Source: JBBQVS01 sp963792705 (lineage in GTDB: Bacteria; Chloroflexota; Ktedonobacteria; Ktedonobacterales; Ktedonobacteraceae). Taken from it: 64,000 nt of DNA. Shown piece by piece: positions 1 through 8,681 of the stretch; within the stretch, counting starts at the first letter, position 1; the number at the start of each line of letters is the position of its first letter. Below the pieces are notes generated by a model. The model saw only the letters and a program-made list of their open reading frames with translations. It did not search any database and was not told the origin of the DNA. The translations under genes were made by a program, and so were the position numbers. The stretch covers positions 248,001 to 312,000 of the forward strand of contig CAWBXD010000002.1 in NCBI GenBank assembly GCA_963792705.1. The letters are read 5' to 3'.

Positions 1-279
1 ACCGGCAGTCCATGCGTTGTCGTAGGGCGCAAGCCCGTAGATAGCAAGAAGAGCACTCAAACCATAATAAATAAGAAATATTTGGGCAATCATAGGAGTA
101 CTGCGTATAATCTCGATATAAATACGTGCAGGTGTGTTCAACCAGAGAATCGGAGAATTACTCGCTTGAGCAAGCCCAAAGCCCAAAAGTAACGCGAGAG
201 AAAAAGACACGACACAATAAATAATGGTATTTTTCATACCATCAAAAAAGTCTGGAAGAGCCTGTAGAATGAGGTCCAT
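1..279 (-). CDS. amino-acid ABC transporter permease, partial
   Basis: This is the N-terminal 93 residues of a HisM/GlnP-type inner-membrane permease; the rest lies beyond the left edge. The minus-strand translation begins MDLILQALPDFFDGMKNTI and has the family's first hydrophobic helix followed by ARIYIEIIRSTPMIAQIFLI, the usual sequence after TM1 of polar amino-acid permeases. The ATG at 279 is preceded by AAGGA about 8 nt upstream. It is the last visible gene of an ATPase, receptor, permease operon and should pass an amino acid from the upstream receptor across the membrane. Substrate cannot be read from the sequence. Confidence 0.85.
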   Translation of the reverse strand, partial: MDLILQALPDFFDGMKNTIIYCVVSFSLALLLGFGLAQASNSPILWLNTPARIYIEIIRSTPMIAQIFLIYYGLSALLAIYGLAPYDNAWTAG

Positions 280-302
280 CGCATTAGTCCTTTTTAAGAG
301 AG

Positions 303-371
303 GGTTCAATGAGGATGAAAGAGTTGGGTGGGCATATCATGCCCACCCAACTCTTTCATCCTCATTGAACC
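303..371. repeat. 33-bp perfect inverted repeat between receptor and permease genes
   Basis: Arms 303-335 and 339-371 are perfectly complementary with a 3-nt loop. The outer base of the right arm is the first base of the receptor stop codon region. There is no obvious U-tract on either side. Its position inside an operon, just after the receptor gene, suggests partial termination or mRNA 3'-end protection that raises receptor over permease expression; that role is inferred. Confidence 0.8.
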
Positions 372-1303
372 TACATCACACCTATCTGGGCTTGTTGATC
401 GTTCATCATTTGCCACTTTGTATAAATGGTTTTTAAGGTGCCATTCTTCTTGAGTGTTGCAAATGCTTGATTAATCTCAGGTAATAGTTTTGCGGCATTG
501 GGGTTACTTTTGTTGAAGCCAACGTAGTAGTTGTCAGGATAAATTGGCTTACCAAGCAGTTTCAATTGAGGAATCGCCGTTGCGCCGGGTCCGCTTCCTA
601 GCACATAGTAGGCAGCAATTGGGAAGTCAAGGAAAAATGCGTCTATCTTCTTTTGCACTAAATCGCTGAACGCGATGTTGCCCTGGTACGATTTGACGTT
701 AATCTTGGAATCCGTTTTCATAAGCGTCTCTGCTTTATAGCCCGAACCTGTTCCAACAGTATACCCTTCTAAGTCTTTGACGCTAGTGGGGGTTACACTT
801 GAGAAGCGGGTATCGTCCTTACGGACAATGACTTGCTGTCCATAGAGATAATAAGAGTCAGAAAATAGTTCTGTCTTCTCGCGGTCGGAGGTCTTTTCCC
901 AACCGTTCATTACCATGTCAACCTGGTTTGCTTGCAATGCTTGTTCGAGGTTGCCATAACATACCTCGACCTGCTTCTGCTTAATACCCATTAGACCAGC
1001 AATGGCTGCTGCTATCTCGACCTCAAAGCCGACAAGTGGACCATTGGGGTTTGCTGGGTCTTGAAAGACATAAGGAGCACCACTAACGTAATCCGAACCC
1101 CATTGGAGTAGTGCAGGATTTTTTAGGCCAGCAGTGCCAACAGGTGTAACGCCAGGAGTAGGAGTTGTACCGCCACCTGTCGAGGTACTGACGTTTCCGC
1201 CACAAGCGGCTAATAATGCTTCTAATCCTCCGGCAACAGTAAGGAGACCACCAGCCTGCCCAGCACGTTTCAGTAAGGTTCTACGGTTGATTTCATACGA
1301 CAT
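371..1303 (-). CDS. amino-acid ABC transporter substrate-binding lipoprotein
   Basis: A family 3 extracellular solute-binding protein (SBP_bac_3) of about 310 residues. The start at 1303 gives MSYEINRRTLLKRAGQAGG, a twin-arginine signal, followed by a lipobox ending LLAAC at about residue 33, so the protein is probably Tat-exported and lipid-anchored. A Gly/Thr/Pro spacer follows. The mature domain has typical family features: GFEVEIAAAIA near the N-terminus, the VDMVMNGWEKTSDREKTELF segment and a C-terminal LKTIYTKW helix. A longer frame runs upstream to 1492 but overlaps the ATPase gene and lacks a signal sequence. It lies between the ATPase and permease genes and captures the amino acid for them. 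Confidence 0.88.
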   Translation of the reverse strand: MSYEINRRTLLKRAGQAGGLLTVAGGLEALLAACGGNVSTSTGGGTTPTPGVTPVGTAGLKNPALLQWGSDYVSGAPYVFQDPANPNGPLVGFEVEIAAAIAGLMGIKQKQVEVCYGNLEQALQANQVDMVMNGWEKTSDREKTELFSDSYYLYGQQVIVRKDDTRFSSVTPTSVKDLEGYTVGTGSGYKAETLMKTDSKINVKSYQGNIAFSDLVQKKIDAFFLDFPIAAYYVLGSGPGATAIPQLKLLGKPIYPDNYYVGFNKSNPNAAKLLPEINQAFATLKKNGTLKTIYTKWQMMNDQQAQIGVM

Positions 1304-1349
1304 GGAGTACGATGCCTTTCTGTTATCCATCCTGGAAAAATATGACGAG

Positions 1350-2186
1350 CTAAGGCAAGACAGACAACACGCGCTCCAGGAATAGCTGCGTGCGTTTCTC
1401 TTTGGGTTTCCTGAAAAGAACATCAGGATCACCCTGCTCAATAATGCAGCCATCGGACATAAAGACGACCCGATCAGATACATCGCGAGCAAATTGCATC
1501 TCGTGTGTTACCACAACCATAGTACTTCCTTCATACGCAAGGTCTTTCATGACCTTGAGCACCTCGCCCACTAGTTCGGGGTCGAGCGCGGAAGTTGGTT
1601 CATCGAAGAGCAGCGCACGTGGCTGCATTGCTAATGCTCGTGCAATAGCGACCCGTTGCTTCTGTCCACCAGAAAGACGGCTAGGATACACATCACGCTT
1701 CTCAGAAAGACCTACTTTTGACAGGAGACTTTCACCCAATGTCATTGCTTGATCTTTTGAAATTTTGCGTACAAGTAAAGGAGCCTCGATGACGTTTTGT
1801 ATCACCGTCATATGGGGAAAAAGATTGAAGTTCTGGAAGACCATGCCTACCTCGCGGCGTATAGGGCTTAACTGCCTGGCAGGTAGCGAGGAGTCAAGTA
1901 ACTTGCCCTCAATGTAAATCTCGCCGCTTGTCGCCTTTTCTAACGCATTCAGACAACGAATCAAGGTACTTTTACCAGAACCACTAGGGCCAATCAAAGC
2001 AACGACTTCGCGTCGTCGTACCTCAAAATCAATATCTTTGAGGACATGTTTGTCGCCAAAAAACTTGTTCAGTTTCTTAGCTTGGATAATAAAATCACCC
2101 TCAACCGGTTTAATCGAAAGAGGGCCACTTTCTACTATTGCAGGAGTAGGAACAACACTAGCTATTCTGTTCTCATCGGAGTTCAT
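1350..2186 (-). CDS. amino-acid ABC transporter ATP-binding protein (GlnQ type)
   Basis: The cytoplasmic ATPase of the polar amino-acid importer, about 278 residues. Walker A is GPSGSGKST, the signature is LSGGQKQR, Walker B is ALLFDEPTSALD, and the switch histidine is in VVVTHEMQFA. The start at 2186 (MNSDENRIAS) is chosen because GGAG lies about 9 nt upstream; an upstream in-frame start at 2219 has no such site. About 30 extra N-terminal residues precede the nucleotide-binding fold compared with short GlnQ proteins. First gene of the operon; the receptor starts 47 nt downstream. Confidence 0.92.
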   Translation of the reverse strand: MNSDENRIASVVPTPAIVESGPLSIKPVEGDFIIQAKKLNKFFGDKHVLKDIDFEVRRREVVALIGPSGSGKSTLIRCLNALEKATSGEIYIEGKLLDSSLPARQLSPIRREVGMVFQNFNLFPHMTVIQNVIEAPLLVRKISKDQAMTLGESLLSKVGLSEKRDVYPSRLSGGQKQRVAIARALAMQPRALLFDEPTSALDPELVGEVLKVMKDLAYEGSTMVVVTHEMQFARDVSDRVVFMSDGCIIEQGDPDVLFRKPKEKRTQLFLERVLSVLP

Positions 2187-2389
2187 GAGATGCTCCTTCG
2201 GTTGCTGCCAAGGCACCACACGACGATGGACGTTATCGTCGGCAAACGCAGCTATTAATGTTGAAATAAGTATATGTATTCATCTATGCTCTGTCAAGCA
2301 TGCAGACAACTACCTTTTGGCACCTAGCTAGCAAGCATATGGTACACTATTTTCATAACACAAAGAAAGAGTTATTTGGCAGGTACATC

Positions 2390-3184
2390 ATGGCATTTTT
2401 TGTGGCACCTAACGCTACATTGTATTACGATATTTTCTCAGCAGATATCACAGAAAACGCGGTAGGAGTTCAATCTAGCACGGTTCTTCTGCTTCATGGC
2501 TTTGCAGGAACTCCCACGAGCGATTTTGCGGCGCAACTACCACGCTTGATGAGCCAGTATAGTGTACTTGCACCGCACCTGCATGGATATGGACTTTCTT
2601 CTCATCGCACAAGCTACAACAACTCGTATTACCGCGAAGATGTTGCCGATCTAGTTGCGCTACTCGATGCACTTTCTCTTAATTCAGTTAATGTACTGGC
2701 ATTCAGTGATGGTAGCATTGTTGCCTTATTGCTCGCAGCATTACACCCACAACGGGTTACAGCACTCGCGGTATTGGGTACACAGGCTACAGTTGACGAA
2801 CAAGATGCGACCGCGATACGTCAATGGCTACTTGAAAAACCGTTACCTGAAGCATGGCAACAAGAACTAACTCACCTGCATGGAGAACCTTACTGGCGTT
2901 CACTCCTCCCCATGTTTGTGAAGGTGCAAGAAGACCTCGTGAAAGCTGGTGGTGTTCTTGTTACAGACGAGGAGCTAGCAGCAATTCAATGTCCAACCTT
3001 GCTGATGCATGGAAAATGGGACCGTGTTGTGCGCGTGGAGTACACGACTATATTGCATAACCGCATTCCACAATCACACATGCTGCTTTTTGACGCTGGT
3101 CATGCAGCCCATTTGAAATGCGAGCAAGAATTTACAGAGACCGTCGTGCGCTTTTTTGCGAATCCAGAGAAATTTACGTTGTAG
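2390..3184 (+). CDS. alpha/beta hydrolase
   Basis: A soluble alpha/beta-hydrolase-fold enzyme of 264 residues. The oxyanion-hole strand VLLLHGFAGT is followed by the nucleophile elbow LAFSDGS, where the first Gly of GxSxG is Ala. A candidate acid lies in LMHGKWDRVV and the catalytic His in FDAGHAAH near the C-terminus. The ATG at 2390 has AGG about 9 nt upstream; 30 extra upstream codons are open but look non-coding. It stands alone, divergent from the ABC operon. The substrate is unknown; small esters or peptides are possible. Confidence 0.8.
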   Translation: MAFFVAPNATLYYDIFSADITENAVGVQSSTVLLLHGFAGTPTSDFAAQLPRLMSQYSVLAPHLHGYGLSSHRTSYNNSYYREDVADLVALLDALSLNSVNVLAFSDGSIVALLLAALHPQRVTALAVLGTQATVDEQDATAIRQWLLEKPLPEAWQQELTHLHGEPYWRSLLPMFVKVQEDLVKAGGVLVTDEELAAIQCPTLLMHGKWDRVVRVEYTTILHNRIPQSHMLLFDAGHAAHLKCEQEFTETVVRFFANPEKFTL

Positions 3185-3283
3185 CTGCCAATTGGCACAC
3201 CGAGAAAATAACGCTTGCTGAAAACGTGGTATGCTAATGGTGCATATATCTATTGTTCCTAGTAGTCGAGGAGTTGTAGTCTA

Positions 3284-4030
3284 ATGACAACCGACACGGT
3301 TGCTATTATCATTCCAGCATTGAACGAAGAGGACGCTCTTCCACCCCTATTGGCAGAAATTCCCCTTGATAGTGTGCAATGGATTATTGTTGTTGACAAT
3401 GGCAGCACCGACGCCACAGCTACTGTAGCAGAGGAGGCGGGTGCGATTGTTGCAAGTGAACCGACACGAGGGTATGGTCGTGCCTGTTTGCGGGGCTTTC
3501 ATACAGCAATGCAACTGGGAGCAGACGTGCTCGTTTTTATGGATGGCGACGGAAGCGATGACCCTGCCGACCTTGCATTGATGCTTGCACCTATTCTCGA
3601 AAGACGAGCGGATTTCGTGATTGGTTCACGTATTAGTGATAGGGCAGAGCGAGGAGCTATTCTCGCACAAGCACGTCTCGGCAACTGGCTAGTCAGTAGC
3701 ATGATTCGTATTTTGTACCATGCAGGTATTCATGATATTGGTTCGTTTCGCGCTATTCGTTGCTCTGCTTTAGAGGAACTACATATGCGTGAGATGACCT
3801 ACGGCTGGCCTGTCGAGATGGTCGTCAAAGCCGCGCGCGCCAACTATCGCATCCTTGAATTGCCCATCCACTACCGCAAGCGTAGTCACGGGCAATCAAA
3901 AGTTGCAGGCACGATTGTGGGAAGTATCAAGGCAGCGTACTACATGCTAAGTACAACACTACGCTATGTTGGAGTCAAAAGCGCAACAAATGTAGCGTTG
4001 CTACGGGAGGCACAGGAGACGCATGCCTGA
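3284..4030 (+). CDS. glycosyltransferase family 2 (polyprenyl-phosphate type)
   Basis: A GT-A fold enzyme of 248 residues resembling dolichyl/polyprenyl-phosphate sugar synthases. The N-terminal strand VAIIIPALNEE, the VVDNGSTDAT nucleotide-binding loop and the metal-binding acidic cluster FMDGDGSDDP are visible, and the C-terminal half has the ELPIHYRKRSHGQSKV segment common in this group. No strong membrane anchor is present. The start has GAGGAG about 10 nt upstream. Its last 8 nt overlap the next gene, so it forms an operon with a DUF2064 transferase and a radical SAM protein. Donor and acceptor are unknown. Confidence 0.85.
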   Translation: MTTDTVAIIIPALNEEDALPPLLAEIPLDSVQWIIVVDNGSTDATATVAEEAGAIVASEPTRGYGRACLRGFHTAMQLGADVLVFMDGDGSDDPADLALMLAPILERRADFVIGSRISDRAERGAILAQARLGNWLVSSMIRILYHAGIHDIGSFRAIRCSALEELHMREMTYGWPVEMVVKAARANYRILELPIHYRKRSHGQSKVAGTIVGSIKAAYYMLSTTLRYVGVKSATNVALLREAQETHA

Positions 4031-4781
4031 TTTCACAAGCGATACCGCACTAGTCGTAATGGCTCGCTATCCTGAGTTGGGTAAAACCAAAACACGGCTT
4101 GCACGTACTCTTGGTGAACAAGAGACACTCGGCCTTTATCGCGCTTTTCTCGGTGATATCGCACAGCGTCATGCTGACCAGAAATACACGCTCTGTTGGA
4201 CGTATACACCCGCTGAGGTCAAGTATCAAGAGCTAGTAAACACGCTCACGCCCGTCCATACCGCAAGTATGCGTTACTTTCCACAGGAAGGTGCCGAACT
4301 TGGCGCACGTATCCACCATGCATTTCAGTGGACACAAGAACAGGGCTTCGCGTACACTATCCTCATTAGTTCTGACTCACCGCAAATTAGCCGAGAGCAT
4401 ATTGCAATTGCGCGAAAAGCACTCGACGAGGTTGACGTGGTGTTAGGACCATCTGACGATGGTGGCTACTACCTGCTTGGCATGCGTGTGGCACACGATG
4501 TTTTTAGTGGTATTCCGATGAGTACCGATGTTGTAGCACAGATGACTATAGAAGCGGCACAACGCCAGGGCTTGACAGTTCGTCTCATTGAACAGCTTTT
4601 CGATGTTGATGAACTTCCTGATTTGGTGCGACTCACGCACATGCTTATGCAAGATGCTACTCTTGCACCTGTTACCGCCGCCTACCTGAAAACCATGAGG
4701 AGCTTTGATGACAACTCTACAAACACTACCAATCGTACCAACGCTAACGCTTCCACGCTCAATCTACATCGAGCCAACTAG
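4023..4781 (+). CDS. TIGR04282/DUF2064 family glycosyltransferase-like protein
   Basis: A 252-residue GT-A-like nucleotidyl/sugar transferase of the DUF2064 family, annotated in other genomes as an arsenosugar-biosynthesis glycosyltransferase; that role is not established here. Seen motifs are LVVMARYPELGKTKTRLA at the N-terminus, ISSDSPQI (acidic nucleotide/metal site) and LGPSDDGGYYLLG. It starts inside the end of the GT2 gene, which indicates translational coupling. The last 25 residues are low-complexity Asn/Thr-rich sequence that overlaps the start of the radical SAM gene by 74 nt, so the stop may have drifted downstream. No arsM-like gene is nearby. Confidence 0.8.
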   Translation: MPDFTSDTALVVMARYPELGKTKTRLARTLGEQETLGLYRAFLGDIAQRHADQKYTLCWTYTPAEVKYQELVNTLTPVHTASMRYFPQEGAELGARIHHAFQWTQEQGFAYTILISSDSPQISREHIAIARKALDEVDVVLGPSDDGGYYLLGMRVAHDVFSGIPMSTDVVAQMTIEAAQRQGLTVRLIEQLFDVDELPDLVRLTHMLMQDATLAPVTAAYLKTMRSFDDNSTNTTNRTNANASTLNLHRAN

Positions 4782-5730
4782 CCGATGTAATGAGTTATGT
4801 CAGCAATGCCCACGCACATTACTCTCACGTGAGGACGACCGAGACCTGAGCTACGATAATTTTTTGCGTATCGTAGAGCAATTTCCGGTGCTGGACCGCG
4901 TTGTGTTACATGGTTTAGGTGAGCCATTACTTAATAAAGACCTGCCACGTATGATTCGCTATCTGAAAGATCGCGGCACCTATGTTCTCTTCAACTCCAA
5001 TGGTATTTTGCTCAATGAGAAGCGTGGTCAAGCACTCATCGAATCGGGTCTGGATGAGTATCGCCTTTCAATGGATGGTTCGACGCGTGAGATGTACGCA
5101 CATGTGCGTGGCGTCGATGCATTCGACAAAATCTGGCGCAATGTACGAGCCTTTATTCCAATGCAGAAGGCACAAGACGCCAGCAAACCTGCTCTATCCG
5201 TCTGGTTCACAGCCATGCGTGAAAACTTGCATGAACTACCTGGTTTAGTTGAGCTTGCAGGTGAGGCAGGTGTTAAAGAGGTCTACATGCAACGCTTAGT
5301 TTATTTTGAAGAAGGCTTGGCTGCTTCAAAGCAGGCCCTGTTCCGTCGTTCCTCCGAAGAAGAACTTGCACTGGTACGCACGTGCGAGGCACGTTGCAAA
5401 GAACTGGGCATCAGCTTTAATGCTGCTGGTTCTGCAACGCCCGTGGAGAGCTTAGTTCGTGACTTTGGAGAGCGTCCGTGGTCAGGATGCCGACGCCCTT
5501 ACGAATTAACGTATATTACCTCTAGTGGCAATGTACTCTCCTGCTGCTTCGCACCCTTTGGACATAAAAGTGCGCGTGAGTATAAAGAGGAGCGCGTCAT
5601 AGGCAATGTCTTTGAACAATCTATGCAAGACATTTGGAACGGTGAGAACTATCAGTCGTTCCGTCGCGCCTTCGAGAGCCATACCCCTGCTAAGCACTGT
5701 TCACAATGTGGATTGAACTGGAGTTATTGA
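4708..5730 (+). CDS. radical SAM/SPASM protein
   Basis: An enzyme of 340 residues that should cleave S-adenosylmethionine through a [4Fe-4S] cluster. The cluster motif CNELCQQC follows IYIEPTSR, HGLGEPLL is the GGE-like SAM motif, and a C-terminal SPASM region carries GCRRP, VLSCCFAP and HCSQCGLNW cysteines for auxiliary clusters. The ATG at 4708 has AGGAG 6 nt upstream; a TTG one codon earlier is less likely. It is third in the GT2/DUF2064 operon, suggesting modification of a glycosylated small molecule or lipid; substrate is unknown. No short precursor-peptide gene was seen next to it. Confidence 0.85.
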   Translation: MTTLQTLPIVPTLTLPRSIYIEPTSRCNELCQQCPRTLLSREDDRDLSYDNFLRIVEQFPVLDRVVLHGLGEPLLNKDLPRMIRYLKDRGTYVLFNSNGILLNEKRGQALIESGLDEYRLSMDGSTREMYAHVRGVDAFDKIWRNVRAFIPMQKAQDASKPALSVWFTAMRENLHELPGLVELAGEAGVKEVYMQRLVYFEEGLAASKQALFRRSSEEELALVRTCEARCKELGISFNAAGSATPVESLVRDFGERPWSGCRRPYELTYITSSGNVLSCCFAPFGHKSAREYKEERVIGNVFEQSMQDIWNGENYQSFRRAFESHTPAKHCSQCGLNWSY

Positions 5731-5737
5731 TAGTTGT

Positions 5738-5790
5738 TTGTTCTAGTCAATGTATCTGAAACAGTGTTTCAGATACATTGACTAGAACAA
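5738..5790. repeat. 25-bp perfect inverted repeat after the radical SAM gene
   Basis: Arms 5738-5762 and 5766-5790 pair perfectly around a 3-nt loop. No U-tract follows on the plus strand. It begins 8 nt after the radical SAM stop and ends 25 nt before the next gene, so it probably marks the 3' end of the glycosyltransferase operon. Confidence 0.8.
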
Positions 5791-5814
5791 AAGAAGAAAG
5801 AGTGTGCATGACAA

Positions 5815-6390
5815 ATGCTAATGGACCTGATTTATTATCTTACCTTCTACCTTATTCTTCCCGCGGTCTATATTTGTGTTACAGGACCACTTGAGACATT
5901 TGTTCATGAGTTAGCTCATGGACTTACCAGTCGTATTCTCACGAAGCAACCTGCACAAGTGTACCTGGGCATAATTCCGCAGAATGATGAGGTCTTTGAC
6001 CCAACGATAAAACGACCACGCACACTCGTTTTCACGCTTGTAGGCATCACATTTCATCTAAAACCATTTAGTGGGCCAATTGGTTTTGCCCATTGGGAAC
6101 CTGTAGATGAGCATGAAGTGTGGACATATCTTGCTGGTCCATTAGCATCACTGTTACTCACAATTATTTTTTGTGTCACAACCTACTTCGCACGATCACA
6201 CACTCATGCATTCTCGATCTGGTACTACATCAACGAAGTTGCCGCAATCGCAGCATTTATCCAATTTGTTGTCACCATCATTCCTATCCGCTACCCGTCC
6301 TGGTGGTGGATGTATGCGGGCTATCCTAGTGACGGCTATCAGGTACTACACATTCTAAGAAGTCGTCGTCAGACGATGGTGATGCCATAA
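5815..6390 (+). CDS. M50-type integral membrane metalloprotease-like protein
   Basis: A 191-residue membrane protein with about four hydrophobic segments. The first segment is followed by TFVHELAHG, an HExxH zinc-site motif placed as in site-2 proteases. A later YPSDGYQ segment may correspond to the NPDG motif that supplies the third zinc ligand in M50 enzymes. No PDZ domain is present. Two nearby ATGs (5815 and 5821) are possible starts and the ribosome-binding site is weak. It is followed after 3 nt by the LysE gene. Whether it is an active protease or a sequence-related membrane protein is not clear. Confidence 0.65.
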   Translation: MLMDLIYYLTFYLILPAVYICVTGPLETFVHELAHGLTSRILTKQPAQVYLGIIPQNDEVFDPTIKRPRTLVFTLVGITFHLKPFSGPIGFAHWEPVDEHEVWTYLAGPLASLLLTIIFCVTTYFARSHTHAFSIWYYINEVAAIAAFIQFVVTIIPIRYPSWWWMYAGYPSDGYQVLHILRSRRQTMVMP

Positions 6391-6393
6391 ATC

Positions 6394-7029
6394 ATGAACC
6401 AGTTTTCTCTTCCATCGCTTCTACAGGGATTTGGTCTTGGTGCCAGTTTAATCATCGCAATTGGGGCACAGAATGCCTTTGTGCTTCGTCAAGGCATTAA
6501 AAAGCAACATGTCTTTGCGATAGCATGCGTTTGTACGCTCTGTGATGCTTTACTTATCCTGCTCGGCGTTGGTGGATTTGGCTCGCTCATTGCCAGTGTT
6601 CCACTCTTGACTCTCGTCGCGACATGGGGTGGTGCTGCATTTCTACTATTCTATGGTTTACGCTCATTTCGCGCGGCTTTACATCCTGCTGTACTAAACA
6701 ATGATGTCGAAGTTGTACAACCCATGCATTTGCGAAGTACTATTCTGACGGTACTCGCACTTAGTCTGCTCAATCCACATGTATACCTGGATACAGTTGT
6801 TTTACTTGGTAGTATTGGAGCGCACTATCCTCCTAGTGACCGTATTTCTTTTGCTATCGGTGCTATGCTTGCATCGTTCACATGGTTTTTCGGTCTTGCT
6901 TACGGAGCCGCCTGGCTTGCGCCACTTTTTAAACGACCCATAGCATGGCGTGTTCTCGATGCTATAATTGGTTGTGTTATGTGGGCTATTGCTGCTTCAC
7001 TACTCTGGGCAGCTCTTAAAGGTAGATGA
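6394..7029 (+). CDS. LysE/ArgO family amino-acid exporter
   Basis: A 211-residue inner-membrane exporter with about six hydrophobic helices. The N-terminal helix carries the family signature IAIGAQNAFVLRQG, followed by CDALLILLGVGGFG; the middle region has LSLLNPHVYLDTVVLLG, also characteristic of LysE/ArgO. The family exports basic amino acids such as lysine or arginine. The start lies 3 nt after the previous stop with no clear ribosome-binding site, so translation is probably coupled. No LysG/ArgP-type regulator is adjacent. Confidence 0.88.
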   Translation: MNQFSLPSLLQGFGLGASLIIAIGAQNAFVLRQGIKKQHVFAIACVCTLCDALLILLGVGGFGSLIASVPLLTLVATWGGAAFLLFYGLRSFRAALHPAVLNNDVEVVQPMHLRSTILTVLALSLLNPHVYLDTVVLLGSIGAHYPPSDRISFAIGAMLASFTWFFGLAYGAAWLAPLFKRPIAWRVLDAIIGCVMWAIAASLLWAALKGR

Positions 7030-7060
7030 TACAAAAAGAGGATAATAAGGAGTTACTAGT

Positions 7061-7792
7061 ATGGAAATTACACAGAAAGTCGTGCTTATTACTGGTGCCT
7101 CTGGTGGTATCGGTTTAGCAACCGCACAGCTACTGGCAAAAAAAGGAGCGAAACTGGCTCTCGCTGCTCGGTCGGCTGATAAGCTAGAACGCATTGTTTC
7201 GGAGCTACCAGACGCTTTAGCATTACCAACCGATATGCGTGATGAAGCAGATGTGCAGAGAATGATTGCTCAGACAAAAGAGCACTTTGGACGTATTGAT
7301 GTGTTAATCAATAATGCAGGGCAAGGATTGCATGTTTCTGTCGAGAAGGTTAATTTAGAGGAGTATCGTTCGGTTTTTGAGCTGAATGTGGTAAGCGTGA
7401 TCGCGGCGATGCAAGGCGTTATCCCTATCATGCGAGCGCAAGGCGGAGGCGTTATTATCAACATCAGTTCAGGAACCTCAAAGATAGCTCCTGAGCGGCT
7501 AAAGATGGCAACAGTTGGCCCATATGCGTCTACAAAGTACGCATTGAACTCAATTTCGCTGACTGCACGGCAAGAGCTTGCCGACGACAACATTCGTGTT
7601 GGGTTAGTCTATCCAGGGGTAACGGCAACCGAGTTTCACAATAATCTCGCGAACGGACGGCAACGTACTCCGAGTCGGCCAGGAGTCATGCCAGCCGATA
7701 GCTCTGAGTATGTTGCCGAAAAGATTTTGGAAGCTATCCAAACCGAAGCAGCCGAAGTGTATGCGGATAGTGTGAAAAAGGCACTCTCGTAA
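7061..7792 (+). CDS. short-chain dehydrogenase/reductase
   Basis: A classical SDR of 243 residues. The Rossmann nucleotide loop is ITGASGGIGLATA, the NNAG motif is present as LINNAGQG, the catalytic Ser lies in INISSGTS and the YxxxK pair in PYASTKYAL. An Arg in AARSADK after beta-2 favours NADP(H). AAGGAG lies about 9 nt before the ATG. Its stop codon abuts the stop codon of the convergent hydrolase gene with no base between. The substrate is unknown. Confidence 0.9.
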   Translation: MEITQKVVLITGASGGIGLATAQLLAKKGAKLALAARSADKLERIVSELPDALALPTDMRDEADVQRMIAQTKEHFGRIDVLINNAGQGLHVSVEKVNLEEYRSVFELNVVSVIAAMQGVIPIMRAQGGGVIINISSGTSKIAPERLKMATVGPYASTKYALNSISLTARQELADDNIRVGLVYPGVTATEFHNNLANGRQRTPSRPGVMPADSSEYVAEKILEAIQTEAAEVYADSVKKALS

Positions 7793-8656
7793 CTAGAGCG
7801 AATGTATCCATTGTGTGATGACTGATACAAGTTCGTCTTGCTCTTCTATGAAGACCATATGCCCTGAATGCTCAAAGATATGTAATTGAGCATTCGGGAT
7901 GGTATGTGCCATCTCTTCAGCACCTGCCATCGGCGTGACCCAATCATAACGCCCCTGTAATACGAGTGTGGGAACAGTGATATCTTTGAGATATGGTCGT
8001 AGGTCGTATTCTTTGCTGAGCGTACTCATCATATAGGTAGCGATGTCCATGTTTACGAGAGGATTGTTGAACAGTTCGCCTATGTATTCCTGCTTGAACC
8101 CTTGATGCCAATAGAGTGGCATAACTTCTTGCTCAAAGCGTTTTAACTCAGCTTCTGTTGCCTGTCCAGTCGATTCACGATAGGCAATCTCACGAAGTTC
8201 TTTACCACGTTCACCACCCACAAGTTTCTCTAATGCATCCAGATCATAGCCACCAGTCCACGCTGGCGAGGTGTCAAAGAGAATGAGGCCAGAGGCAAAA
8301 TCTGGATGACGTTGGGCAATGCTCAGAGCAACGAAGCCGCCAAAAGATTGTCCAAGCACAATAGGATGCTCAATATGCAGTGTCTGACATAACAAGACAA
8401 TATCATCCGCCATAATGCCAAGCTGATAGTATTCATGTGTGTGACGCGCTGAACGACCATTACCACGCTGATCCACGTAGACAAGCTGTGCTACGTCACT
8501 TACCGGATCAATCCAGGGACGCAGATAGCTGTGGTCAAACCCAGGACCACCGTGCAAAAGTATCATCGTGGGCTTTTGCTGAAACTCTGCCGCTGCATTT
8601 AGCCCACTTCCAACCACATCAAAATACAGTTCGGTTCCATTTACCTGTACCTTCAT
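7793..8656 (-). CDS. alpha/beta hydrolase, proline iminopeptidase-like
   Basis: A 287-residue alpha/beta hydrolase of the peptidase S33 type. The N-terminal half has MILLHGGPGFDHSYL, whose HGGPG is the oxyanion-hole motif of proline iminopeptidases. The nucleophile is in LGQSFGG, a possible acid is in LQGRYDWVTP and the histidine is in HSGHMVFIEE. It likely removes an N-terminal residue or hydrolyses an ester; substrate is not determined. AGAGG lies about 6 nt before the ATG. It is 25 nt downstream of murJ on the same strand and may be cotranscribed. Confidence 0.85.
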   Translation of the reverse strand: MKVQVNGTELYFDVVGSGLNAAAEFQQKPTMILLHGGPGFDHSYLRPWIDPVSDVAQLVYVDQRGNGRSARHTHEYYQLGIMADDIVLLCQTLHIEHPIVLGQSFGGFVALSIAQRHPDFASGLILFDTSPAWTGGYDLDALEKLVGGERGKELREIAYRESTGQATEAELKRFEQEVMPLYWHQGFKQEYIGELFNNPLVNMDIATYMMSTLSKEYDLRPYLKDITVPTLVLQGRYDWVTPMAGAEEMAHTIPNAQLHIFEHSGHMVFIEEQDELVSVITQWIHSL

Positions 8657-8681
8657 CTACTGCCTCTTTCGCTTCATTGCT

